From assembly GCA_030770535.1 (NCBI GenBank), contig JASVEC010000030.1, positions 372,001 through 436,000 of the forward strand: 64,000 nucleotides of DNA, given 5' to 3'. The notes under the pieces are model-generated. The model saw only the letters and a program-made list of their open reading frames with translations, ran no database searches and was not told where the DNA came from. A program made the position numbers and the translations under genes. The DNA is from Batkoa obscura. Lineage: Eukaryota > Entomophthoromycota > Entomophthoromycetes > Entomophthorales > Batkoaceae. Of this stretch, positions 45,470-57,997 are shown one piece after another (within the stretch, counting starts at the first letter, position 1; every line of letters begins with the position of its first letter).

Positions 45470-47597
45470 TTATTGTTCACCAACTTGAGGGGTCTTAAGA
45501 GAAGTACGACCTGCACGAAGTATTTCATCACATAATAATAAATTATTAGCAATAACAGTACTAATTAATTAAATGAATGATTAAATTAAATTGAATCAAT
45601 ATAATGAATTTACCAAGAATGTAATTGATGACGAATAACTCTATAATTATCCCAAATACCTTCAGTAACAGGATCTAAAATTTCACCACTCTTTAAGTCA
45701 ATACCAACAACATGACCTTCAGAATGAGCTTCCTAGAAAATTCATCCATTGTTAAAATCCATGCTTAATACTAAAACAATAAATTATTTACCTGTAACAT
45801 AACAATAGTATCTTGAGCATCAAAGCCAGCATTTCTAGCTAATATTTTTGGAATAGTTAATAATGCATCGGCATAAGCTTGTACTCCCATTTTAGCTCTT
45901 CCTTTAACTTCACTCTTATATTTAATTAAATGTTCACTACAAGCTACTTGAAAAGCACCAGCTCCTGGAACAACCGATTTATCTTCAACTGCATTTTTAA
46001 CTGCACGAAGTCCATCTCTTACAGCATCATTAATTTGATTAATGGTATATCCATTTGGACCTAAAATAAAATATTAATGGTTCTAGATTATTATTATAAA
46101 TTGATATAATTACCAGTAATTAAAATAGTGACAGATTTTGGATTCTGTGCTTCTTCAATAAAAGTGTATTTTTCTTCACCAATCACATGTTCATAAATAT
46201 TACCAGCATAACCAAGGACACTAGGTTCTAAATCATCAACTGAATTTTGAGCAGTACCACCACAAACTAATTGAAGTCTAATAAAGAAATAAATTATTGT
46301 AAAAAAGGTTGACTAAAATTGATACTACCTTTCCATATTACGACGTTTAGCTCTACGAAGAGCTAAGATACCATTTTTAGCTAAAATGTCCAAAGACAAT
46401 GGGTCGATACCCTTTTGATTAACAATAACAAAGCCTTTATTACTATTTCCACAAACAAGATGTTTTAATTCCACAATTTTGCGTAATCTTTCATCTACAA
46501 ATCTTCTTTCTGATTCAACTAGCTTTTCTCTTTGTTCAGCTGAACTATAAAAGAATCCAGAGTTAACTTCACTATAAAAAAAATAAGTCGATTACTTAAA
46601 AACATTTTATCAAAAAAAACTTACGTTTTCTCATATTCCAATGATACATTTAAAGTTAGAACAAAAGCATCTTTAACTTTTTTAGGCATATCAGGATGAC
46701 GAGCACCATGATCTAATACTAATCCGCGAACTAATCTTGTTTCTTTGGCACTTTTATGTTGCATTTTTTGAATTTCTACCATATGAAGATCAATAGGTAA
46801 ATTTTCTTGATGAATAGCAAGCACTGCATCCACCACTGCTTCAGTTAAAGTATCAGCTAAAGTTTCATTGACTTTAGTACGTAAAGCAGTACGTGCTACT
46901 GAAATTAAGATTTCTCTATCAATACTTTTTTGTACTTGAAAACCATCTAAAAACTAAAAATAGTTTATTAATTTAAAAAATTCCATTTAATTGTTAGTTT
47001 AAAAAATAATAACTTACTTTTAATGCTTCTTTTTTAGCTAAATCAAAACCTTCAGTTACTACTCTTGGATGTAAACCTTCCAATATATATCGTTCAGCCT
47101 GTTTTAAAAGTTCTCCTACTAATAATACAACCGAAGTGGTACCATCCCCAGTGATCTCATCTTGAGCTGTAGCAGCACGTGCAATCATGGCGGCAGTTGG
47201 ATGTTGGATTTGCTGCAAAAGAATTGAATATTAATAATAAGCTTAAATTATAGAAGATAAAAATAAATTTGAATTACCATTTCACTTAAAAGTACTTTAC
47301 CATCTTTAGTAATTTTAATAGCACCAGCACCGTCAACCAACCTATCAAAATCGATTATTAATTTATTGCTCACTTTTAGTAGAGTTGATTTTTATTTAAA
47401 TTACATTTTTATTGTACCCTTTGGACCTAAGTTGGATTCTAATACTTCTTTAAGTCCCATAGCAGCAGATATATTTAAAGCCAAAGCTTGACCTTGACGG
47501 GCTACTTCGGAATTGGGATTGATCCTTTGGATTGCTGATGATGCCCTAGAAGAAGAATTAGTTATAGTAAATATAGCCGATTAATCTTGAATTACAT
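45470..47597 (-). CDS. CCT6: CCT chaperonin subunit zeta
   Basis: This is one of eight subunits of the cytosolic TRiC/CCT ring that folds actin and tubulin using ATP. Read on the minus strand: [39 protein letters not shown], the ATPase motif [27 protein letters not shown], then the zeta signature [62 protein letters not shown] and the end [15 protein letters not shown]. There are several short introns. The start codon appears to be split: AT at 47597-47596, a 50-bp intron, then G at 47545, giving M-ASSAIQ; no other ATG precedes this conserved stretch. The gene is divergent from RPA12. Confidence 0.95.
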
Positions 47598-48033
47598 TTT
47601 TTATTGTTTTATAATCTTTTTTAAATAAAAAATTAGTGTTTGCTATTTTGGATTATTTTGGTTTTCTACCTTTTTTGCATTTCGAAAGCTACTTTGCAGA
47701 ACTTGGTTGGTACGTTTTAAATTGGATTGGATGGAATTTTTTTGGATGATTAAAGTATTATGCATAATATTTCCCTTATATTTGATAACAATAATAGAAT
47801 ATAAGTAACTAAATCTAAATTAGAGATTTTTAACTTAATAATTTAAACTATTAAACAAATCATCTCATTATAAGCTTTAAATAACTCATTAACACTTTTA
47901 TTTGATTTGCAAAAACTTTAATTTTTTTATTTTCTTAAACTAAATTCCAATTTCTATTTACCAAATTCCAATTTTCAAAAATGGAATTTTTTTAGAATTT
48001 AATTTCAATTTAAAAATCCTTCTAAAACTCAAA
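47598..48033. promoter_or_regulatory. Divergent promoter region of CCT6 and RPA12
   Basis: About 435 bp separate the two start codons. A tiny reading frame ATGGAATTTTTTTAG (47,981-47,995) lies 39 bp before the RPA12 start and could be an upstream ORF if transcription begins before it. Confidence 0.5.
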
Positions 48034-48746
48034 ATGGCTCATGACAATCAACCTAGGACTATTGGCAGTATGAGTTTCTGTAATCAATGTGGAAACTTAT
48101 TAGATTCCATTATAGGTGATCCAATTATCACATGTAATCATTGTAATCATACTTATTCTATTGAAAGTAAGTTTAGTTATCCTCTCTTTTATACATTTCA
48201 TAAAAATATAAAAATATATTTTATCATTTATGTATCTTCAAAGCATAAAATAAAAATAAGTTCATTACTAATTATTTTATTTTATACTCTATAAGTAAGT
48301 GAAATCAAGGTGAGTTCTAAAAGTCAAGCTGGTACATTTGAATCGAGTTTACGTAGTAAACGAGATTTGGTACAAAACTCAGCTGCTGTTAAAGAAGAAG
48401 CTGCTACGGTAAGTTTGTGTTTTTTTATATAGAAAATAATAATAATAAAAACAGTGTTCATATTTAATAAGAATAGATAACATCAAAAAAATTTCTTTTA
48501 TTATTTTACCTTTTAAAAAGAAGTATTATTTATTAATTTTTATTTTTTAGATTAAAGAAAAATGTCCTAAATGTCAAGCTCCAGAGATGTCCTTTCATAC
48601 TATGCAATTGAGATCCGCTGATGAAGGTCAAACCGTATTTTATAATTGCGTTAAGTGTGGGTACGTTTTTTTACTTGAATTATTATAAAAAAAGAAAGCC
48701 AATTAAGTTTTAATTTTTTAGGTATAAATATTCCATTAATTCATAG
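48034..48746 (+). CDS. RPA12: RNA polymerase I subunit RPA12
   Basis: Four exons (48034-48166, 48296-48408, 48551-48660, 48722-48746) encode 126 residues, the normal length. An N-terminal zinc ribbon (CNQCGNLL, CNHCNHTY) is followed by a linker and a C-terminal TFIIS-like zinc ribbon: KCPKCQAPEMSFHTMQLRSA then DEGQTVFYNCVKCGYKYS. The acidic DE pair reaches the polymerase active site and drives RNA cleavage during rRNA synthesis in the nucleolus. The first and second introns (129 and 142 bp) are longer than most in this window; I found no snoRNA signature in them. The last exon is just 25 bp. Confidence 0.96.
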
Positions 48747-49021
48747 AGAAAGTACAAAAATAGAGACAATAGAAGGAGGATATCTTTATGTTTTATTAGT
48801 TTTTTAATATATTTATATAGATTGAAGCTATTTTTTATTTTCATTTTTATTTTTATTTTTATTTTTACTTTATGTTTATTTTTTAGTTGAAATTTTGCTA
48901 ATATTATTTCATAAAGACACCTTTTATATCTAACCAATCATTCCAACTAGAGTGGAAATTCAAGATTATTAAAAAAAAATTAGAAATTTCAAATCCACTT
49001 TTTAAAAAAATACATATAACA

Positions 49022-51419
49022 ATGACAACCTTACAAACCAAAAATAAAAGTTTAAGAGATTTACAAACGAGTAATTCTAAATTCAATTATCCACAAACGA
49101 TTCATTAACTCTATTTATTTTAGATAGCATCATTAAGATGTTAAATTATAATCAAGTAAATAAAGAATCAAAGACAAGTTTATTAAGTCCAAGTTATAAC
49201 AAAAGAGAAGAATATTCCCAATGGAAAGTGTTAATCTTTGATGAAGAAACCAGTAAATCAGTGGCATTATTATTAAAAGTTAATGACTTAAGAGAACAAG
49301 GAATTACATTGCATCTGTAAGTCAATTTTTTTAACAAAATTAAATGGTTATTGATGAAATGGATAACTTTATTTTTAGACCATTAAATAGTAAACGAATG
49401 CCTATTAAAGATGTACCAGCTATTTATTTTTTATCACCTAATAAAGAGAATATTGAAAGATTGTTGGAGGTAGGAAGAACTTTTGTTTTTTAAATTTAAA
49501 GTTTTAATTTGTTTTTTAGGATTTAAGCAATAGTTTATATGACTCTTATTATATTAATTTTTCATCTACATTACCACGACCCTTATTAGAATATTTAGCA
49601 GAATCAGCAGTTAAATTAGGTGTTAGTGAACAGATTCATCAAGTAAAAAACAACTATAATATTAATTATGAATAATAATGTACTTATTAATATTTATTTA
49701 GGTTTATGATCAATATTTAAATTATCAATGTTATTCGTCTAACTTATTTAGTTTAAATATTAAGAATAGTTATTCAATTTTAAATAATATAAAAACGGAA
49801 GATATTAAAATTGAAAATTGTATCAATGAAATCAGTTTAGGCTTATTATCGATTTTAGTGACTAAAAATCAGATTCCTATTATTAAAGCTACTAAAGGTA
49901 ATGCAGCTGAAATGGTAGCTAAGAAACTGGATGGTAAACTAAGGGATTTATTAAGAGCTCCATCATCTTCAATTTTAAATAATGATACTTTATTTGATTC
50001 TAATTCAAAAAACAGACCAGGTAATTATTTTAATAGCATATAATATTATAATATCATATTCATATTCATATTAATATTAATATTAATAATATCTTTATTA
50101 ATTAGTATTAATAATAATTGATCGTAATATGGATTTAATACCAATGATTTCTCATTCATGGAATTATCAACCGTTAATACATGATTTATTAAATATTGAA
50201 CAAAATCAAATTAAATTTGAAATTGAAGAAGAAGGCAGAAAAGTTTATAAAGTATATGATATTGATAATAAAGACTTCTTTTGGAATAAAAATAGTAATT
50301 TACCATTACCTGAAATAGCCAAAGAAATCAGTGAAGAGTTGGAAAATTACCGAAAAGAAGCAGATGAAATTACTAAATTAAGTAAAGATACCAATATTAA
50401 TCCTGAATTTGATTTTAAAAATAATACATTACATTTAAAGTCAGCTATTAATGCATTACCTGAATTAACAGCTAAAAAGAATATATTAGATCATCATATG
50501 AATATTGCATCTGAATTATTTAAAAAAATCGAAAGTCGACAGTATGATAAATTATTTCAAATTGAAGAAAGTATATTAAAAGAGAATAAACAAACAATAC
50601 TATCAATAATTCAAGATGATACTATTTTATTTGAAGATAAATTAAGATTGTTTTTATATTTTTATTTATCTCATCCAACTTTAAATCAATCGGATTTACA
50701 ATTGTTAGAAAATGAATTAAAAAAGTTTAATGAAAATAATGAATTACAAGCTTTTGAAGCAGTTAAAAAGTAAGTTTTATTTTTATTTTTATTTTTATTT
50801 TTATTTATTATTTAGAATTCAACAAGTATCTAAAATGTCTACATTATCAGCTGGTAATGCTAAAACATTAACCTCTAATTCAAGTGATTTATTAGATAAA
50901 TTTAACTTTTTAGGCTCTCAGGTAATAAATAATAATAATAATAATAATAATATAATTAATAATGTTAATAGTTAAAAGGTGGAGCATATGATAAACTAAT
51001 CAATAAAGTAAAAAATTTTTTACCAGTTGAACATGAATTAGCAATTACAAAATTAGTTCAGAATATTTTAGAATTACCTAATAACAATCAGAATACAATT
51101 AGTGAATTAATTCATTTAGATCCAAAATCCAAAATTATTGGTAATCAATCTAACAATAATAATTTGAACTTCAATTCTAGTCAACCTATTAATCAAGTAA
51201 TTTTATTCGTTATTGGTGGCGGAAGTTATAATGAGTTCTTAAATTTAAAATTATTTCTAGAGGTAAACAAATTAATAATAACAAATAATATATTAATATT
51301 AATATTTATTTTTATTTTTATTTTTATTTTAGAAACAAAATAATTTGGAAGCTATTATTTATGGTTCCACAGAAATCTTATCTCCTAATCAATTTTTAAA
51401 TCAACTCAGTCAAATTTAA
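49022..51419 (+). CDS. SLY1: Sly1, Sec1/Munc18-family SNARE regulator for ER-Golgi traffic
   Basis: Nine exons (49022-49070, 49124-49316, 49379-49469, 49520-49642, 49702-50020, 50106-50769, 50816-50921, 50972-51262, 51333-51419) give 640 residues in one frame. Sly1 binds syntaxin Sed5 and promotes SNARE assembly for ER-to-Golgi and intra-Golgi transport. Signatures are SLRDLQT-SIIKMLN at the start, WKVLIFDEETSK, MPIKDVPAIYFLSPNKENI, DSYYINFSSTLPRPLLE, RPVLIIIDRNMDLIPMISHS, YKVYDIDNKDFFW and VILFVIGGGSYNEF. Intron 7 (50,922-50,971) is almost only AAT repeats; the first acceptor TTAATAG is the one that keeps the frame. RPA12 lies 275 bp upstream in the same direction. Confidence 0.96.
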
Positions 51420-51701
51420 TTTCACTTTTTTATTTTATTTTATTGTTTATTATGAATATTATAATAAATAATTATTTTTATTTAAAATTATACTTTTATT
51501 TTTTATTTTGAGATCATAACTTTAATTTTTTTGAGTTCAAATTACATTTTATTTTATCCCATAATAAATCTTCTCAATTCCAACTCTTCTTTTTCAAAAT
51601 TGCTTATTTTGGTTAAAAAAATTCAAATCTAAAAATTAGTTTTTGTTAAAAAATCAAAAATCGATAGCTGAAATTTTTTTTAATTAAAACAAATATATAT
51701 A

Positions 51702-52023
51702 ATGTATTTAATGTACTATCTTAATGATGAGGGTAAAAGAGTATATACTCTTAAAGTAAGTAATTTTTGATATTTTTGATTAATTGAAGTTTTTGGAAAT
51801 GAGTATTAAATGTATTTTTTTAAATAATAGAAAAAAGCCCCAAACGGTCAACCTACTAAATCTGCTCATCCTGGTAAGTTCTATTTATTTTTAACAGTTA
51901 TTGAGATTTTAAAAATATTCATCATTTTTATTTTTTATAGCTCGTTTCTCCCCAGATGATAAATTTAGTAGACATCGTGTACTCTTTAAGAAGAGATTAG
52001 GTTTACTTCTTACCCAACAATAG
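51702..52023 (+). CDS. NOP10: Nop10, H/ACA snoRNP subunit
   Basis: Three exons (51702-51755, 51831-51873, 51941-52023) encode 59 residues, the usual size. [19 protein letters not shown], then [18 protein letters not shown] and [11 protein letters not shown] match Nop10 along the whole length. It binds the pseudouridine synthase Cbf5/dyskerin in H/ACA particles that guide rRNA pseudouridylation. The gene lies between SLY1 and BFR2 in the same direction. Confidence 0.97.
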
Positions 52024-52354
52024 ATAGAAGGTTGGAAATAGCATTTAATTCTTTTGTTAAAATAAAATAAACATTTAAGATTATTAGCTGCTACTTTTTT
52101 TTAGAAATAAACAGAAGTATAGAATTAAATTCAATTTAACCTATTGTTTTTATTGAATTGTTAAGATTGAATTATTAGGTTATTGTTTATTTGTTAGTTG
52201 TATATTGTTATCTAAATATTCAAAATTTTGTATTGAATTAAAATTTTATTATTGTTAAAAATTTCTACCTAAAAAATAGAAATTTATTAAATTTTCAATT
52301 TCTTTTTTTGATATTTTTTATTGTTCAATTTCTCAAAACTTAACACTCAACAAA

Positions 52355-54431
52355 ATGTCTAAAAAAAACTCGAATCTACCACTCAGTCTAAAAAATAAAT
52401 TAAAACATTTAACTTCTAGTACTATGCCTAAGGGTAAGTTGATTTATTCTTCCCTTCATCTTCTTATATGAGTTAACTAATCTCTTAATTTTTTTAGATC
52501 TTGATCCCGAAAACTATCTATTTTCTGAAAAACAAAATTCAGATTCTGAGAATGAAGAAGAAAATGAAGAATTAGCAAGAGAACATTATATTGAAGTTGG
52601 GTAAGTCTAAATTTAATTGAGTTAACTAAATAGAATACTTTGAGTGTTATTTTTAATTTAATAATATACTAAATGTTTGATTTTGTTTATTTAGTATAAG
52701 CAAGTTAAGAAATGATTTAGAATTACCAACAGATAACCCAAAATATAAAGGTAAAGCTAAGTCAAGGGCTGAAATATTTGGTTCTGAAACCGAAGAGGAA
52801 GAGGATAATGAAGAAGAGGATGAAGAGGATGAAGAAGAAATAGAAAGTGGAAGTGAAGAAGAAAGAAGTGATATAGAGTTAGGACAAGAAGAAGAAAGTA
52901 TAGAAGAAGATGGTAGTGAAGAAGATGGTAGTGAAGAAGATGGTAGTGAAGAAGATAGTGAAGAAGATATTGAAGAGGGGGATGAAGAAGAAACAGATTC
53001 TCAAATAGGTGTTGAAGATGAAGAAATGGATTTAGAGTTAACAGCGGAATTAAAAAAAGCACAAGAAGAGGAAGCTGAATTAAAACAAAAAATGAATGAT
53101 AATAGAGTGAGTGATGCAGTTAAAGGAAAATATATCAAAAATCAAATGGTAATGTTTTTTGAATATTCTTTTGATTTGAGTAAAATAAAATATTAATAAT
53201 TATAAATTTTTTTAGTCTATTTGGGAAGCAGGATTAGATTTAAGGATTCGTTATCAAAAGATTTTATTGTTAGCTAATCAACTTCCTCAGGTAAATTAAA
53301 AAGTTGATAAATAGATTGAATTGGGTTAATATTTATTTATATTAGAAAAATAAAGAGATTATTGAAGAATTAAAGAAAGACAAAGATAATAACAAGATAA
53401 TGGATCAAAACCAAAAAGAATTAATACAACTAATTTATAAATTATTAGAAACTAGAAAAGTAAGTGAATGTTGCTATTGTTTTTATTAATATTTTATATT
53501 TTATATTTTTAGAACTATTTAAATAAAGAAGATAAAACTAGTGTTTCATTAAAAAGAGATATTGACACAGTTAATTTAGATGATATTTGGAATGATTTGA
53601 ATGAATTTAATACAAAGTAAATAATTAATACATTTATTTAGTAATAATAATTAATCTAATTTATTATTAATTAGATTTGAATCTTATCGCAATACAACAA
53701 TTGAAAAATGGAATAATAAAATTAAATTTAATGATGGTGGATTATTAATTGGAAATAAAAAATTTAAAGCATTAGATCAATCAATATTAACTCAAATTAA
53801 TACCATATTTAATGACCCACAAAGATTATTAAATCGAATTCATATTCAACGTAATGATTATTCTATTATTGGTAAACAAAAAAAGGTACTTTGTTAATTA
53901 ATTATTATAAAATTAGGATAAAATAATTCATAATATTTATTTATAATATTTATTTAGGAAAATGAAGATATGGATAATGAAATTTTTGATGATAGTGATT
54001 TTTATCAACAATTATTGAAAGAATTTATTGATTCTAGAATGATTGATAATGGTAATTTATTAAATATTATATTTATTAATTCATACTAGATACTAATACT
54101 AAATATACTATATTATTATATATTATATATTATATATTATATATTATTAGATAATCAAAATTTATCAGAATTACGTTGGGCTGCATTAAAAACAAGTAAA
54201 CAAAAGAACAAAATAGTAGACACAAAAGCAAGTAAAGGACGTAAGTTAAGATTTCATGTTCATGATAAATTACAATCTTTTATGGTCCCAATACCAAAAC
54301 AAAAATGGCATTCAGAAATGATTGATGAATTATATTCTAGTTTATTTTCATTTAGAAATAATAATATTAATAAGGAGGAAGAAGGAGATAGTGAATTGCA
54401 AAATAATGATGGGTTAAGAATTTTTGGGTAG
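52355..54431 (+). CDS. BFR2: Bfr2/AATF (Traube) ribosome-biogenesis factor
   Basis: About ten exons starting MSKKNSNLPLSLKNKLKHLT. A long acidic region near 52,790-53,050 includes three 15-bp repeats coding EDGSE. After it come the conserved AATF leader SIWEAGLDLRIRYQKILLLAN, the central region ending in IHIQRNDYSIIG, and the C-terminal TRAUB domain KGRKLRFHVHDKLQSFMVPI then KQKWHSEMIDELYSSLF. Bfr2 joins the SSU processome in early 18S rRNA maturation in the nucleolus, so three neighbouring genes (RPA12, NOP10, BFR2) all serve ribosome production. A TAT repeat fills one of the late introns (about 54,113-54,148). Confidence 0.93.
52904..52960 (+). repeat. 15-bp coding tandem repeat in BFR2
   Basis: Three to four copies of GAAGATGGTAGTGAA within the acidic tract. 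The repeat keeps the reading frame, so the number of EDGSE units could vary between strains without breaking the protein. Confidence 0.85.
54113..54150. repeat. TATATTATA repeat inside a BFR2 intron
   Basis: Tandem ATATTATAT units make up most of this intron between the exons ending SRMIDN and starting NQNLSEL. Confidence 0.7.
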
Positions 54432-54812
54432 ATTTTAAGAAATAAATCAATTTTATAGACTTTTTATACAAACTTTGAAATTGTGATTTTATTTTCTTTA
54501 GTATTAAATTAGATTTATTTTAATTATAGATAGATGCACGAATTAATCATTTAGTGATAATTAAAAATGTTCCCAATATTTCATTCATCAGATACAAAGT
54601 ACGAGTATTAACACGCTAATTGATATAAACTATTGAGTTTTAAATTTAAAAATATCATAAATTTATTAAAGTTTATATAAGGTTATAGAAACTAAAATAA
54701 ATGCCCAAAATTAGAATTAGTTTGAATTTTTAATTTATTAAAATATTGATTGTATCAGATGTAATCTGCTATTTATAAATATCATAAGTTTAATAAGGTA
54801 TAATATTTTAAC
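54432..54812. other. Start of the right desert, no gene seen
   Basis: AT-rich sequence downstream of BFR2 without supported features. Confidence 0.5.
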
Positions 54813-54920
54813 ACATGGGAGTGTTTTTTTTTGACTCGATTACTTTTTCCATTTTTTAGGCACTGTTTAAGTGGAAAATTTGTTAGTAAAATTCTTAAAT
54901 ACAAAAATACATCCCCACAT
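54813..54920 (+). mobile_element. Foldback MITE copy M20
   Basis: Full-length forward copy, CATGGGAGTG to ACATCCCCACAT, with a changed core (TAGGCACTGTTTAAGTGG). Confidence 0.86.
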
Positions 54921-55719
54921 CCTATTTAATATATGAAATATCAGTTAGTATATTAATAAATAGAACACATATGATATAATTGTGTTTATTTTTAGATATT
55001 GTATCTCAATAAATTCTATTTAAAATTGATCTTTTTTAGCACAATTAAAATTTCGATAAACATTTAGTCCTTAGAACTTTGCTATAACTCAATAAATTAT
55101 ATATATAGCAATCTACCGTATTAGTAAGAGTCATTTATGAAATCAAGGTGCTTATATACTTGATCAATTATTTTATGATATAACCCTTTTTGAAAATTCA
55201 ACATTCAAAGAAAAATTTCCGATTAGCACCCCCTTAGTTTTAATAGATGAAAACCATAGTATCTAATTTTTAAGGATGTTTCAAGTTGATTAATAGAAAT
55301 GATAATATAAAATATACCGTATTTATTTGATTATTTTTCTTCATTTTAAGTAATTTCCATATTTAGAAGCATTGAAATTTACTATAAAAAACTATATACC
55401 ATAATTATAAAAACCATAATTAATAAGTTTTACGATGAAGTTTAATAAACACTCTCAATCTTATTTTAATGTACTTTAAAGTAGTTTAGTCTATTATACT
55501 ATCTTTGTAAAATTAAACTTAGTGTTAAAATAACTATAACTAATTCATTCTCCCGTTTATTGTTTGAAAATTATTACATAGGTTTTATTTATGTAATCCT
55601 AAATTTTACACTATATAATTAATAAGTTATTTCAATTCTAATGACACTTGATTTGTAATTTGTACACCAAAATAATCTACAATATAATACTTTGCGTTTA
55701 ATGATATTTTTAATATCAG
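54921..55719. other. Desert, no gene seen
   Basis: AT-rich sequence without supported features. Confidence 0.5.
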
Positions 55720-55822
55720 CATGTGAGGGTGTTTTTTTAGTTTCATCACTTTTTCTTTTTTTGCACTATTTAGGCAGAAAAGCTATCAGTAAAATCCTTA
55801 AACAAAAAAATACATCTCTATG
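55720..55822 (+). mobile_element. Foldback MITE copy M21 (worn)
   Basis: Forward copy with many changes: 5' CATGTGAGGGTG, core TTGCACTATTTAGGCAGAA, 3' ACATCTCTATG. Probably old. Confidence 0.72.
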
Positions 55823-57200
55823 TATTTGTTAGATTTTGTAAGGAAAATCTTGAAAGAGGATAGTTATAAAATATTTTATCCCTTTAGATAACATGATTAC
55901 TATTTTAAAATAAATGATAGTGAAATGATATATTTAAATTCATCCTTATACATTTACTATTTTTGTTTGAAATTTTAACTAAAAAATATTCAATTTTACT
56001 AATATTTACAATTTAAGAACAATTTAAGAACAATTCAATTTCAAATTAATCCATAGAAAAAATTTATTTAAGTAGGATTAGATAATCTAGCAGAATAATT
56101 TTTTTTAATGTACTTCTTCTAATTAGGAATTGTTAGTAAATTCACAAAATAAAGCTTGTTTTTTATTTATAATTTCTACATTCTATTAAGTGTGAATAGG
56201 TAGTGAGTTATTTTTCATTTAAAGATGATTCTTTTTTAGTTATAAATGTGTATAAAAATAGAACTTGCTTTACGAGTCTTATTGTATATTTTAAAATTTT
56301 AGCCATTGATAAAGTCATACTTCTAAACCTTATATTTCAATTAGTTTAAATGTTTAGAAATGTACCATTAAAACTATATAACGACAATTAAGTTGTTTAA
56401 AATTGATACTATTTTATTTATATTAGATATGTCTTAATTTTTATAAATAGATATTATAGAATAGAGATAGCTGAATAGTAAATGAGTTATCATACTTACT
56501 GCAATGCAAGTGATCGAGTTGAAAGTTAAAAATAGATATCATTATATTTTTAGATCAATGCATCTTGTTATTTCAAATAAAGAGCAAAGGTATGAATAAC
56601 ATGACTAACGTTTATACCAATACTCTGCTTTATGAGCATATTCTAGCTTAACTGATTGAGTAGGAATTGTGAATTATCATCATCATGTACTTGTATTCAT
56701 TACTAATTAATTAAATGGAAGTGAAATAAGAGTTTATAATAGATTGATTGTACTAATTAATTAAATTTGCTAAAAAAATTAAAACTTTATTTACATTTGA
56801 TTTTCCTCATATTTTAATCGATTTAAGTCCATTTGCAAGATTAGATAAATAAAGCTATTTATTATCAATATAATTACTATTTTTAAAAAAATATGTACTA
56901 ATAATAAATTTGAAGCGCAATCACTATATTTACAAAATTGAGTAGTATCTTACTTAAATTATAAATCTAAATTTAAAACAACACATCCTTATTTATTATA
57001 TAAAACTTAAGGGAATGACATATTTCTCTACATCATAATAATAAAATTTATCTGCATTTATCAACATTATAACTCTATGGTTCTTTATATCATCTAAATA
57101 ACAGAGCACACAGCATATTCTATCTAAAATAATTAATTATAGCTTTTGCAATCTATTTTCGTTTCTATAGTCTTCCTAATTCATTTATACCATAATTAAT
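55823..57200. other. Desert, no gene seen
   Basis: About 1.4 kb of AT-rich sequence. No frame, RNA or repeat supported. Confidence 0.5.
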
Positions 57201-57306
57201 AAATGGGGATGTATTTTTGTGTTTAAGAACTTTACTAACAATTTTTCCACTTAAATAAGACTTAAAAAATAGAAAAAGTAATGAAAACAAAAAAACATCC
57301 TCAAAT
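57201..57306 (-). mobile_element. Foldback MITE copy M22
   Basis: Full-length inverted copy, AAATGGGGATGTATTTT to ACATCCTCAAAT. The ends lack the TAT found elsewhere; AAT flanks both sides instead. Confidence 0.85.
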
Positions 57307-57997
57307 GCTATCTTAATAATTTCTAGTTGTAATTTATTATATTTTAATTGATTTTCATATTAATGAAATTTAATTAATATCTAATATATAGAATGTAATT
57401 TTTTGCACTACATTTCGAAATTTAGTTTTAGCTCAAATATAACAAATTTATTAAATATTAATTAAAAACATATTAAGATAATATTAATGGAATATGACAT
57501 AAATTGTAGTAGGATATTTGGTAATTATTATACTTCTATAGCTACATTTTTTGAAGTGACTTTTAGCTTTTAGTATTAAGAAATTTATTGATCAAACTTG
57601 ATCTAAAGTTCATTGCTTTGTGAGTTTATACTTTGTCTTACATTGACTACTAATTCACTCTCTAATCAATAATGACTAGAAAGTTAATTATGTTCCAATT
57701 GTAAATGGATTTATACAATTTGAGACAAATAGCTATTCTAGAACCAATAATTATAAAATTAGTAGCATAAGCTAATAACTTGGTTTAATCATACTTTAAA
57801 AACTTCATTAATTTACTAATATAGATTGTTAAGTTGGTTTATTCCATGTACATATATAGATACATGCTATCAAGAAAAACAGTCTGAATTTGCATCATCC
57901 CAAGTTTCTAAAAAGTATATAAAGAATAAATAAATAAAAAATTAAAATTAAAACTTTAATTATTCAAATTAGTACATATTTAATAAAATAGAAAATA
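57307..57997. other. Upstream region of the Zn2Cys6 gene
   Basis: No frame supported; it presumably carries the promoter of the Zn2Cys6 gene. Confidence 0.5.

Noticed and set aside
52757-53062. Leucine/histidine-rich minus-strand frame of 101 codons
   Set aside because: Mirror image of the GAA/GAT-rich acidic tract of BFR2.
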